Shown piece by piece: positions 23,761 to 34,158 of a stretch of DNA of 64,000 bases (its first letter is position 1; each line of letters opens with the position of its first letter). Source of the DNA: Pelodera strongyloides (lineage: Eukaryota > Nematoda > Chromadorea > Rhabditida > Rhabditidae); NCBI GenBank assembly GCA_036852015.1, contig JAANDG010000089.1, positions 285,958 to 349,957 on the forward strand, in the 5' to 3' direction. The position numbers were made by a program, and so were the translations under genes. A model generated the notes under the pieces. It made no database searches, was not told the DNA's origin, and saw only the letters and a list, made by a program, of their open reading frames with translations.

Positions 23761-26700
23761 CTAAAAAGTTAATATTATACGACGTGGTGTGGTCTTCAAA
23801 AGGTCGTCAAAAACGTAACACAAACATCCAAACAGTCAAACACATATAATTCGCAACACCAATTCGTTAACAAGCGTGAGATGAAAATGCTTCGGGCCAA
23901 GCAAAACACTAGTGAATTTGGTTCAAATTACAGGGAATAATTTCGATGCTTTACAGTGGGCTAAAACGTCATGTCTCACGCAAATAAATTGGTTCCGAAG
24001 ATGGTGGGCATGAATACCAATGGGTTTCACCAAATATATAAATTTTAATGGTTCCGAGTAAAAAATCAATCTCAAGAATTTCAAGGCTAGCAACCCAACA
24101 AAAGTACAAGCTACAAGCCACTTACTTGCGAAGCCATAGTAGAACCACTTGGGGGAGCAACAGCCGTAGTCGAGGAAGCCAACACCGGGAGTATCTGCAC
24201 GTGCTGGGGAGGAACTGACGGCAAGGCGGCGGAAGTGCGAGGCGCAAGCTGGAAACGAACAAAAACATGAAAGCCAAATTTTCTACAGCAACGGTCCCCT
24301 GCCCTATTCCGACGACCCGGCACACGTAAAGCAGGAAATTTTCAATATCGGCAAAAAAAATGTACTAGAAATATCAAACTTTTCATATTCAATCACAATC
24401 TGGGTCGATAAACTCCAGGTTGGCCCGACTCCAGTAACCATTACAATTTCTGTACTAATTTGGCTTAACATATTGTTTTCATATCGATCATATAGCCATA
24501 TAAAAGACGTGAAACATAGCGTCCTGAGCCCAAAGATACGCATCCCCGAATTCGTTCATTTAGTGCAATGCATAAAGGGAAACGAAATCAATATTATTGA
24601 TAACCTTAAACTTACACTACTCACAGAAGATGCAAGCGGACCAGCGGGAGGAGCCATAGTGGTACGTGTGGATGAAGGCTGGAAGAAAGTATTCATGTGA
24701 CTTTAATAAAATCCCTCGACAGATGAACCTACAGGTGAGAACCAAGAGAAGTAATTTTTAAAGCGAAATACCGGACGGTTTTTGAAACGCATCGTGGACC
24801 GCTGAATTCTTACGTAGTTATGCTAATTTGCTCGAATTTAGCTCGGAGTTTATTCGAATCTATGTTAATTTGCAAATCTGCATAATAATACTGGTGTACT
24901 CGATGCGTTTCAAATACCGGCCGGTGTTTCGCTTTAACCATCCAAACATACAGCACATTCATGAGGTAATATTGATAACTGATAAGAAACTTACAATGAA
25001 TGGTACAGAGGTTACGACAGCTGAGAGAGGAACCGTCGGAGGTGCACGGACCAGTGGAGAGACAGACACTTGCGAACGAGACTGCTAAAACAAGCTTCCA
25101 GTAAAAAAATAATTTCAGTTGAAGTTTAATTGAATTTAATAAAAAGGAGCACAAAACTCTCAATAACTACCTACTAACCAAAGTATCAAGAGTACATGGG
25201 ATCACCGCATCAACACAATCTAACGCGCAAAATTTGGCTTAATTCATGAGTTCCCATCAGCGATACTAAATATAACTGCAGTGTTTCAAATCAGATGTAT
25301 AAAGATCCAAAGATAGCGACCCAGCCTGATGCAATTCTAATGCACCAGTCTCAAAGCGATACACCATTACGAACCACAAGTAAATCAAAAGTCGAAAACA
25401 AATTCTAAAAAGTGAGGAAACACAAACACACACACACTTTCCACATACAGGGAGATGGATGGTTCAAAAGCAAAACAGGGTCCGTCTCCTCTATAGCGAT
25501 TCCAATCATATGCAGTAGCCAAAGAAAAATAAGAAACTTACTTGGGTAGCCGAGGAAGTCCTGGGTAGCGAGGGAGCGGAGGACATCGCGACTGGGAGGC
25601 TCGAGGATGCGGGTGCGGAAACGACTGGTGATGTTCGAAGAGCTGGCGGGATGGATTTATTCGATGGGATCTGGAAAAAAGGTTAAAACAATCAAAATGA
25701 ATATTTTAAACAATGTGTTTTAACTATAGGGCTAAACAAACAATCAAACAAGGTTTTTTTGAATTCGCCGATTCGCTCCAACGAATGTACTCCAATAGAA
25801 AAAATTTGACATTTAGAAACATTAAGCAACACTTGCATACAACACAGTCGTAGTGCACAAAAAGAAATCAGAGATGTTGGTGTCAATAAACTTACAGTAA
25901 TCACAGGAGGCGGTGCAGGGGCATTTAAAGCAGAGACTGACAGAGAGCTGACGACCAGAGGAACAGACGGAGACGGCTAAAACAATCGAAATATTCAAGG
26001 CAACCCTTCAATAACGTAAATAGTGTGCTCAGCACAAGACACACGATTATTATTTCAAACATCAACACCTGGGCATACTTACATACAGTAATCCCTAATA
26101 AAAAAACCTAACCATAAGTATGAATAATAACTTACAACAACGAAACCAGAAGAAGCTGACGAGGCGGGAATGGAACCAGCTGTCGAAGCCACAGAAGGAA
26201 CAGGAACTCCAGTCACACCAGGCGACACCTAAAGTGGAATGTGGAAATACATGAAGATTAAGCATTCAATACCGTGGATAGGAATAGCGCACAACGCATA
26301 ATATAGTACGCAGTATTCAAATGAATATAACCACTACAGTACAACGGTAGCAAGTGTTCCTGATATTATAAGCTTACCGTAACCAGAGACGGAGGTGTAC
26401 CACAAACCGGCAGAGAGAGCGTAGGAGAGGCAAGGGGACGGCCAGACGACGACTGAAACAATTGTAACTATTAAGGACCTGTGTAAATATTCCACTAGTA
26501 ACATTACCCAATGTGCCATAGTTTATAAAATGCGATTTAGTACTGAAATACACCGTGGCTATCGTACAGTACATCAGTAGTCTGCAAAGGGCACCCTAAG
26601 TGATGGTATTGATGTAAACTTACAGATACAATGCTCAGTCCAGACGAAAGCGAGACGGAAGTGAGAGCACGACCAGACGCGCGAGACTGACCAACGGAAA

Positions 26701-29045
26701 CAGACGAAACGACGGCAACCAGAGACGACTGCTGGAAACATTGCGAAAATTACACAACGCTTTCCTTCAACAGCGTTCAATGAGCAACAAAATAATCAGC
26801 GTATTTTTACCATCCATTTATCTTTGGAAAGATGTAGTCGACAATTGGAAATGTTCACGAATATTTAAGTCAAGCGATCATTATTATTATTACTGGCACA
26901 TGATGCACAAGTCATACGATTTTGAATGCAGAACCGTAGTCCACAAAATGAAAACAAAGTGGAGAAACAAAGAAACTTACAGTAACCTGGGAGGAGCGAG
27001 CAGAAGTCACGGTAGCAATACGGGAAACACCAGAGACTGAGACGGGCAGAGATCGCGGAGGGACGGAGATGGTCCTCACGGAGGGCTGGGCGGCATGAGA
27101 CGGAACCTAAAACAATCAGTTGGTAACAATAATAATACAGGAAGCAGAAAATGCGCAAAACACGTGAAGCGAGACAGAGAGAGAATTTTGCATACAATAT
27201 GCTGTAAAACTACGATTTTACAGTATAACACGCTGGTTCCCGGGTTAAAGCGTCTTATATCCATGATACTTCAGACAATTCATTTAGATACCCAAGGCAC
27301 AATATGTCTTTGGTTGCAGACAATCGTAATCTACAAAAGGAAAGTAAAATTGTTATTGATAAGAAACTTACCGTAACCGGGGAACCGAGAGAAGCTGTGA
27401 CGGGGGCAACGGCAAGCTGAGGAACAGCGGAGAGAGAGACGGGCAGAGACGAGGGAGGCACGGGCATCATGGCGGAAGAAACCTAAAACAATCAGTTAGA
27501 AACAATGAATACGCGAATTCAAATTATGCAAACAAAACAATCAATGAGAAACAATGAATACGCGAATTCAAATTATGCAAACAAAACAATCAATGAGAAA
27601 CAATGAATACGCGAATTCAAATTATGCAATAAAAAAACTCCTAAAACGGGAGCCAGGTATACAATTTTGCTTACAGTATGATGCGGCTCGGCCGCTATGA
27701 AACATTACGATATTACAATATGACAACTTACGTCAATCTTAGACTGCTTGCTGACGGTTCCAGGGTTAATAGGTCCGACGGTGGAAGAAACTAAACAACA
27801 CGTTTACTGTAACACAACAGAACCATACGGGTAAAGATTGGGTACGGATTATACCCCCTACAACTGACAAGGAACGGAAGGAACAAAGTAGTGTAACTAA
27901 CTGGGACGTTTGGGCGATCCGTTCGAGCGGGAAGCCACGGGCATCGGCAGGGCGTGGGCGACGGACATACTCGGTGGGGCGGGAGGAACGATAGAAGAGG
28001 CAGAGACGACCTGGGCTGAAGTCAGGTGTCTCACCCTCGCAGCCATCCTAAATACGAATTGTAAAGAAAAAGGAACATGGCCAAGTAACTAGATTACTCT
28101 CACTTTCCTTACTGCAGAACCCTTGGGGAATTCGGGAATTACAGCAATAAAACCGAAAAAGAGCATACAATATGAAGCTGACTTACTGCTCATATCTGGT
28201 TTTCCATGTGTCACGGTCCCTCTCCGTCCTCTCCAACTCCACTCGCAGATCTCGTTTCTCCGCGATCTTCTCATCCAGTTGATCAATTAGCTGATCGACA
28301 CGGGCTCGCTCATGGGCGATCTCCGCATCCTTGGCGGCAATCTCGGCTTGGTGACGGGCGCCTAAAACATGGAATATTAGCATATTAAACAAATCAAAGA
28401 AGATTCGTATTAAAGCATACTAAAGTGCATAAGAGTTTATCTAGAAACGCAAATTCGATGAATTACTGGGTCTACGCGGAGAAGCAGTGGGTTATGGAAG
28501 CTACGGGAAATTAGGTGATTCTTTGGAAATTCGCGATTTGATGCAAAAACCAACCGGTCTGGCCTCCTTGGAGAAGGGCAGCTCCTTGAGGCATCTACAA
28601 ATAATGGTATATGCTAAAATAGTTTACAATAATAGTAACTCTAAAGGAAGGAAAAGAAATATTTGGGCTATCCCATGCTGAATTACCGCTACTGATAACA
28701 TATTCACAAACAAATGCTACTACCGTAATACTGTAATCATAGAATGCTATATTATAAATCGGTATACTAAACTACTACCGTAATACTGTAAATAAATAAA
28801 AAATGTCTCTGTAAATGAATAGAAACTGAAACATACCACTTCTCTCAGCTCCGTAGTCAACTTCCGCATCGGCTGACGGGCATCCCACATAGCCTTCCAA
28901 GGCTTTTCCTCCTTTAAAATATCGGTCAGCTTCTTGAGGCTCTTCTGCTTTCCGTTTCTGATAAACTGAAAAGAAAGACAATCAGTCAGAAACATCTCAT
29001 AAAGCGGGGAGGAAAAAAAACGTAACATGAGGCTACTAAAGCTAT

Positions 29046-29088
<43 letters not shown>

Positions 29089-30369
29089 TCACGCAAACAT
29101 GCTTTTTGATGCCGGATATAGTCGGTTTGATATCAATATGTTTCACCGCAAAAGCAGCCCGAATGAGGATAGACCTCACTTAGCACCTTCCTACGTTCTC
29201 TAGTCATAGGCCATAGTTCATAAAAACCATCACTTTCCTTCCCGTGTAAGGTAACAAACAGCTCAGAACAAGTTGGCTCGCCGCAGGTTCTACTACATGC
29301 TTAAGTCTATATGTGTGATGATTGTATTTCTGATAAAGCGGTATTCATAAAACAAGTAAACAATAAAGTTACCACAGAAAGAGCGAATAGAATCTTCTTC
29401 CAGTTAAATCCCATTTTCTCACCATCTTCCATCCCACTTTCTCCACACGCACGGAAAATCTTTAAGATTTTCTTAAGGGTCACCGCCCTTTCCACCTGAA
29501 TGACATAGATGATCATACGTAAAAGGAGAACCGATGAGACAAAAAGACATAGTACACTTAGTGACGGTTCACTGCTTTTTTCGATAAGGCTGAGCCAACT
29601 ACTGGGGTTAAATAAATGGTTTCGCTTTTCTGTTAAATTAAAATAGGGGCGAGTAGTAGTCTTGTTGGGGTTTGTACAGTTTGTAGTACTCGGCTAATAG
29701 TCCCAAAATCCTAATTTTGTGTCCTTATCTCATTTGTTTTTGAAACATTTACTCTGTGTGGGCTTTTGTGCACATAGCCCCTGATGTAATAAATTATCAT
29801 TATTATTAATATTATAAAAAAAGGAAGATAACTAGACTCACCTTAACATCTAAGGCCAATCCCCTGTCTCGCAGCTGCTTGGAGACAGTCCTCGCAGCAG
29901 ACGCGAGACTCACACCAAAAAGAACCGCCGACTCAGCGATCGCCCTTCCAACACGGCCCATCTGAAAGAAATACAAAGTGTCATGAAAATGGATGAGCGT
30001 AAACTGAACAAACTCCGCGCCTTCGCCGCGCACAAAATAAGGGACCGCCGATGGTGCGCGGCGCAACCCCACTAGCGTGGGGATGGGTGCGCAATTTCAC
30101 TTGGCGCAGTATTTAGGGTGCGGTAGGGGCGCCATATGATGTCAGCACGCCCATGGCCCCACGCCGCGCACCATCGGCGGATCCGTACAGGCATACAGTA
30201 ATAACCATAAAAGAGTCATCAGTCCAACAATATAGCCAAAATACTGTCGTGGAAAGCCTAATACAGTAACCCTCTCTTAAAACAAGAAAATGTATACTGT
30301 AATATAAAAATGAAAACTAACGTTGGAAAGGGATCGCTCAATTTTCGTCACGACCAGGTGGGAGGTCAT
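21622..30369 (-). CDS. Multi-exon gene for a 792-residue low-complexity coiled-coil protein, family not recognised
   Basis: Coding exons, right to left: 30322-30369 (ATG at 30369), 29842-29961, 29373-29495, 28837-28965, 28555-28594, 28187-28361, 27902-28047, 27732-27790, 27372-27482, 26981-27106, 26624-26731, 26378-26452, 26136-26228, 25896-25976, 25542-25670, 24995-25084, 24126-24248, 23628-23760, 23265-23333, 22858-23030, 22323-22388, 21957-22073, 21622-21666 (TAA). They total 2,379 nt and keep one frame through all junctions. Donors are mainly GTAAGT/GTTAGT-like and acceptors TTTTAG/TTTCAG. Approximate layout: possible HTH-like segment 17-56, Lys/Trp-rich module 98-140, coiled coil 154-230, Ser/Pro/Val-rich 230-592, Gln-rich 593-636, acidic and Lys/Arg-rich 640-792 ending EEDDDE. 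The charged tail suggests a nuclear or chromatin role, but that is inference. Least certain parts: the 29373 donor (GTAACT), the 40-nt exon, and the acceptor choice at 23333. Confidence 0.7.
24126..27482 (-). other. Block of nine symmetrical phase-0 Ser/Pro/Val-rich exons
   Basis: Nine consecutive exons (27372-27482, 26981-27106, 26624-26731, 26378-26452, 26136-26228, 25896-25976, 25542-25670, 24995-25084, 24126-24248) all begin and end between codons and have lengths divisible by three. They share composition and short motifs such as PPSSLPVSLSAV and PPRSLPVSVSGV. Several end in a V-T or V-S pair just before the donor (SPVT, SQVT, SIVS, SLVT, PVIT). This points to serial exon duplication, and any one exon could be skipped without frame loss. 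The encoded region is probably disordered. Confidence 0.65.
24758..24937. mobile_element. TTAA-ended palindromic MITE, family M1
   Basis: 180 bp including TTAA at both ends. Terminal inverted repeats are about 33 bp: 'agcgaaataccgg' then 'gaaacgcatcg' on the left, with the complementary 'cgatgcgtttc' and 'ccggtgtttcgct' on the right. It lies in an intron of the 792-residue gene (between exons 24995 and 24248). The duplicated target could be TTAA (piggyBac-like) or TA, since the edge sequence allows either. Confidence 0.7.
27485..27628. repeat. Three tandem 50-bp repeats in an intron
   Basis: Three near-identical units containing 'agaaacaatgaatacgcg' and 'aattcaaattatgcaa', beginning directly next to the acceptor of exon 27372-27482. 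The first unit includes the acceptor-proximal 'aaaacaatca' that also precedes other exons of the gene. Confidence 0.8.
27902..28361 (-). other. Coiled-coil exons
   Basis: Exon 28187-28361 encodes about 58 residues with alternating charged and aliphatic residues (AEIAAKDAEIAHERARVDQL, then EKIAEKRDLRVELERTERDR). This is strongly helical and heptad-like, so dimerisation is expected. The following exon starts inside the helix (MAARVRHLTSAQVV) and then turns Ser/Pro/Val-rich, marking the boundary of the coiled coil near residue 225. Confidence 0.65.
28837..29961 (-). other. N-terminal module exons of the 792-residue protein
   Basis: Exon 29842-29961 encodes GRAIAESAVLFGVSLASAAR and continues TVSKQLRDRG. 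The spacing of small residues and the central GVS resemble a helix-turn-helix, but this is a visual impression. Exon 29373-29495 is Lys-rich and ends with a hydrophobic stretch (WKKILFALSV). Exon 28837-28965 contains SLKKLTDILKEEKPWKAMWD, with two Trp and mostly G/C-ending codons. An alternative donor (GTGAGA at 29,422) would shift that exon into a second open frame and make the 40-nt exon unnecessary. I prefer the first model on codon bias. Confidence 0.45.
29046..29086. repeat. Poly-G tract, 41 nt (poly-C on the coding strand)
   Basis: Uninterrupted run of 41 G on the plus strand, within the intron between exons 29373-29495 and 28837-28965. Such a long pure tract can form G-quadruplexes and is prone to length change. 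The exact length may be an assembly estimate. Confidence 0.9.
30045..30180. mobile_element. GC-rich palindromic element in an intron
   Basis: 136 bp with perfect 19-bp ends, 'ccgccgatggtgcgcggcg' at the left and its complement at the right, in an otherwise AT-rich intron of the 792-residue gene. It has no coding capacity. Confidence 0.7.
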
Positions 30370-30663
30370 TTTCAACAGTAGTTGTTCTGAAATTCATCAA
30401 TAATTACGATACACAGAATTGACGTAAACTTGAATATTATGCGACGGTACAACAACTGAAGCAAACAGACACGTAAGTGATCTGTGAATGTCAATATAAT
30501 AGGGAGAATATGTGTAGTAGGGAACGAATCATCAGTAAGTATACAACGTAAGGTACAAAATCCGTCATTTGTTCTTGTAAGTGTACAGTTACCCATACCA
30601 TAATGTCAGAAAAAAACACTCATAAAACCACTAAAGAAGCACAAAAAGGAAGGTAAAACTTAC

Positions 30664-30741
30664 ACGCTGTTGCACCGTAGTTCACTAGAACACTTGGCAG
30701 TTGGTAGGCTGCCTGTACGTTTCCAAGTATTGAGTAGAGTA
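30664..30741 (-). other. 5' UTR exon of the 21.6-30.4 kb gene
   Basis: On the minus strand a TTTTCAG acceptor precedes this block and a GTAAGT donor follows it. It has in-frame stops and no ATG leading into the coding exon, so it is best read as untranslated. The next exon (30,322-30,386) begins after TTTCAG with 17 nt before the ATG. Because this block itself starts at an acceptor, either another UTR exon lies further right or the site receives a trans-spliced leader, as in nematodes. The sequence cannot decide between these. Confidence 0.5.
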
Positions 30742-33297
30742 CTGAAAAGACAATATGTAAAGAAAACTCTTCAAAAAAAAATGGTGACATGCTAGCGTAC
30801 TATCAAAACTCTAAAGACCACATTCTCGTACCTATCATACTCACGGTTTATATCTCAAAGATCAAATGAAAGAAATCATGTCACATGACACAAATACAAT
30901 AAATCTAGATAAAGCAAAGTTTCTATTAACTGAATATAGATATAGATTCTTAAAAAAATTCATAAAAGTATCAATTACGAGGGTAGAAACATGGATTGCA
31001 ACGTGAAGGAACCCTAGGGTGAAGGATTGGCTCTAGTACTTAACTTTCTTCAATTTATATGAAAAGAAAACACTATAACAAAACAATACAAAGAATAAGC
31101 AAGGTGAAAGAACGCTGGACAAAAATCCGACAGATCAATAGTGCCAAAAAATTAGCATATCAAGTTGTCGGAAAGTGTACAAATTAGCATACGACTCGAT
31201 CGAGGTCGGTATTTAAGCCGGAGACGTGAGGTGCGTTTCAATCCTTTGATTAACACCCGATCCGATCACAAGGAAAGTGTGAGCAAGAAAGAATTAGAGA
31301 CTAACGCTATATAATTACAAATAACATTACCTGTTTATACACCACTTGCATTGAACCAAACTTTCCTCCACTCCATTAACCATAACTTCAGACGGTACAT
31401 GAAAAATATACCAAAAGCCTAGTGAAAATAACTGTTCCATCTTATAACGCATCAAATTATTAAAATGCATATATCAGCATCACATAAACACCAAAATCAA
31501 CAACAACCACTAAAAAACATTTATTCACACTACTGCCTTACGACAGTAAACCAAACCAAAATAACTGAAATTTGGAATGCGGTAATTGCCTACAGTATCC
31601 TAACAAGTCTCTAGCAAAGAAACGCCTAATTGGTAACTGGTTACGGTAACCACAAGGGTGTATGGGTATAGCTATTAAAGGACCTAATTATCCGCTAATA
31701 ACAATTAGTTAACGTCAGATCGATGAATCTATAGTTAACGTCAAATCGATGAATCTGCGGATTTGGCTCCTAGCGCATAGCCTAAAATCATTGAACTAAA
31801 AAACGTAAATACCAACATACACAAGTTCAACTAACATAGGACGTATAATGTTGAGAAGCCTCAAATGTTCTAAGTTGCACTTTACCAGATTTAACTACTA
31901 ACTTAACATGACACTATACATGCAAACAAAGCTTGAAAATAAACGCATAACCCGGCATGTTCAATAACGTCTCCTCACTTCGTATTACATTCATACTCCC
32001 AAAGGTGCACAGTGAGAAAGTTACACATTATTACTCATAAATAATCAACTGAGAAATTACACCACATGTTCACATCAGCCGTATCAATATGATGGAATTT
32101 TAAAGATTATTTCGAACAGGATCAATAACACGTAAGTCAGCCTTTTCCACATCTCGAGACTTGAAGCCAACACATGCTCTATCCATGAGAAACCACAAAA
32201 CAAAACTCTGTTAGTTGTTAGTTGGAAACATGCACATGCAAACACCACCACACCCAAAGCAACAAGCAAAGGTTTATTATTAAACAGGCAATATTCTAAT
32301 TGGATTGTAATATACATATTCGACTCCTTCGCAACAAGTGAAGCTCCACAGCAAGCATCAGCAAATCGACACGGTCAACTGAAAAAAAAAACTATAATTA
32401 GGTTAGCTAGTTAGCTTACAGTAACTCCCATCTTCTCATTCGCTCACAAGACCGCGCGCCACTTTGGATCGATTGTGAAACATCACTTTTTCACACATGC
32501 AGTTTCTACACTTTCCACAAACTGTTTTTAGTCAAAAGACTAAACTACGCAGGCTAATCCTCCAAAGAACATTGAAAAACTGCAGTCCTTTTAAAAAGGT
32601 CCATAGAAATTGGATGAAACAACGTACATTCTTTCCTCCAGCATCAGCAGACCGTTAACCAAGAGCATAGATAATACAGCACTCGACGGATAGATCCCTG
32701 GTATTCTTTCTCCGTACCACCCCATCTCCATGAAACCACCCATTCACGTTGGAGCTCCATCTGTTTGTTACTTTCACTAAACTTTAAAGATACGGCCGTG
32801 GTCGTCATAAGCCTTTCAAGAGATCACCATACAGATTGAAGAAATTTCGAACTTATGCATAACTACCCAATTTGGAATATCACTGCAATTACCCCTTGGT
32901 CAGGCCACGGACAGCAAACTACAAGAAGTAATATAATGCTAGTTTGTGATCGCGGTTTGCTTTTGGACTTTTGGAAAACAACAAGGTGATAGGATACTTT
33001 ATATTTTCCGACTTGATTGCATACTATATCGTAAATACGTAGTCACTATATTCTACACTTACCCACAGCTTCATAGGGAACACGAAACATCAACAATTGT
33101 CAGTAACCAAATGTTCCAAATTCACGCCTGCATAAAGTACCAAAGTACGCACGGAACGCATCATGTTGAACAAATTTTTTGAAAGTAAAAAGCCGTCAAA
33201 AGTCAATCACTCTATATCACGACTTGGAACAGAACATCACATAAAAATCAATTTTGATATTGAAACAGGTATGAAGTAGAAGAACCTTATCAGATGT
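30742..33297. other. A-rich spacer
   Basis: No gene supported. A short doubled word ('gttaacgtca.atcgatgaatct') lies at about 31,710-31,760. The stretch is A-rich on the plus strand throughout. Confidence 0.4.
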
Positions 33298-33720
33298 TCA
33301 CTTTATCGTAGTCCACCTTGGTCTGGGTCTGTCCTCCCACAGCCTCATTGTTGGTTCGTTCAGCTCCATGGGGGAAACATCGCTACGGAACTCGCACCAA
33401 ACAAGTGCAATCACGGCATCGGAGCTTGCGAACACGGATCTAAACAATGTCATTAGCGAGGCAAATATCTTAATGTAACCCAAAACCAACCACGATCTCT
33501 CGTATGTCCCGCCAGTGCCGCCGACACCATGCCTCATGGGAATACTGTAGCCTCTTTCGATAAATATTATACAGTGCAATTATGATTAGAATGATTAGGC
33601 ACATAAGATTGCCCATTTCACGCACAATTAACATAATCACCAACGTATAATCGTATCGCGAAAGGCTACTCGCCAAAAGCTCTTTTCTCGTCTTACGTAG
33701 CAGAGAGACTACTATATGAG
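33298..33720 (-). CDS. C-terminal exons of a membrane protein, family not recognised
   Basis: Two minus-strand exons fit. The upstream exon runs from 33,720 (acceptor CACCGCAG) to 33,573 (donor GTATAA) or 33,546 (donor GTATTC). The last exon is 33,298-33,439 (acceptor TTGTTTAG, stop TGA). Either donor keeps the frame. The first encodes basic LLRKTRKELL, then SRYDYTLVIMLIVRE and a strong membrane segment MCLIILIIIALYNIY. The second encodes SSDAVIALVWCEF and a hydrophilic tail rich in Arg, Trp and Pro. The alternation of basic loop and membrane segments resembles the end of a multi-pass receptor, but the 5' exons were not found and the family is unknown. The gene is incomplete in this model. 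Confidence 0.4.
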
Positions 33721-33924
33721 CTGCGGTGCTATGTATCGATGCATCTCAGTCACACTATACAGCAAATAAATGTGACCACGTGACATGAAACGAAATTTGA
33801 CCTATTCACTGTGACACCGTCAAAAAGACACAGGCTCGTTTCTCAGAGTATTTTGGTATTTTACAATTGCCACATTCCACAGTTTAGGAGTTTTCGTAAT
33901 ATTTGAATTGAAAATCGCCAACTA

Positions 33925-34158
33925 CACCAATATGACGCGTTAGGAACAAGAACAGAGAATGCAAATTGTAAATAATGAAAACCAACCTTGCAACAGAACA
34001 ATCAGGCTCTAGAGACCCGACACCCGATAATCATCATCGACCACCAATATGACGCGTTAGGAACAAGAACAGAGAATGCAAATTGTAAATAATGAAAACC
34101 AACCTTGCAACAGAACAATCAGGCTCTAGAGACCCGATACCCGATAATCATCATCGAC
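33925..34158. repeat. 117-bp tandem duplication
   Basis: Two nearly identical 117-bp units starting 'caccaatatgacgcgttagg' at 33,925 and 34,042. Only one or two bases differ, so the duplication is recent. Confidence 0.85.
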
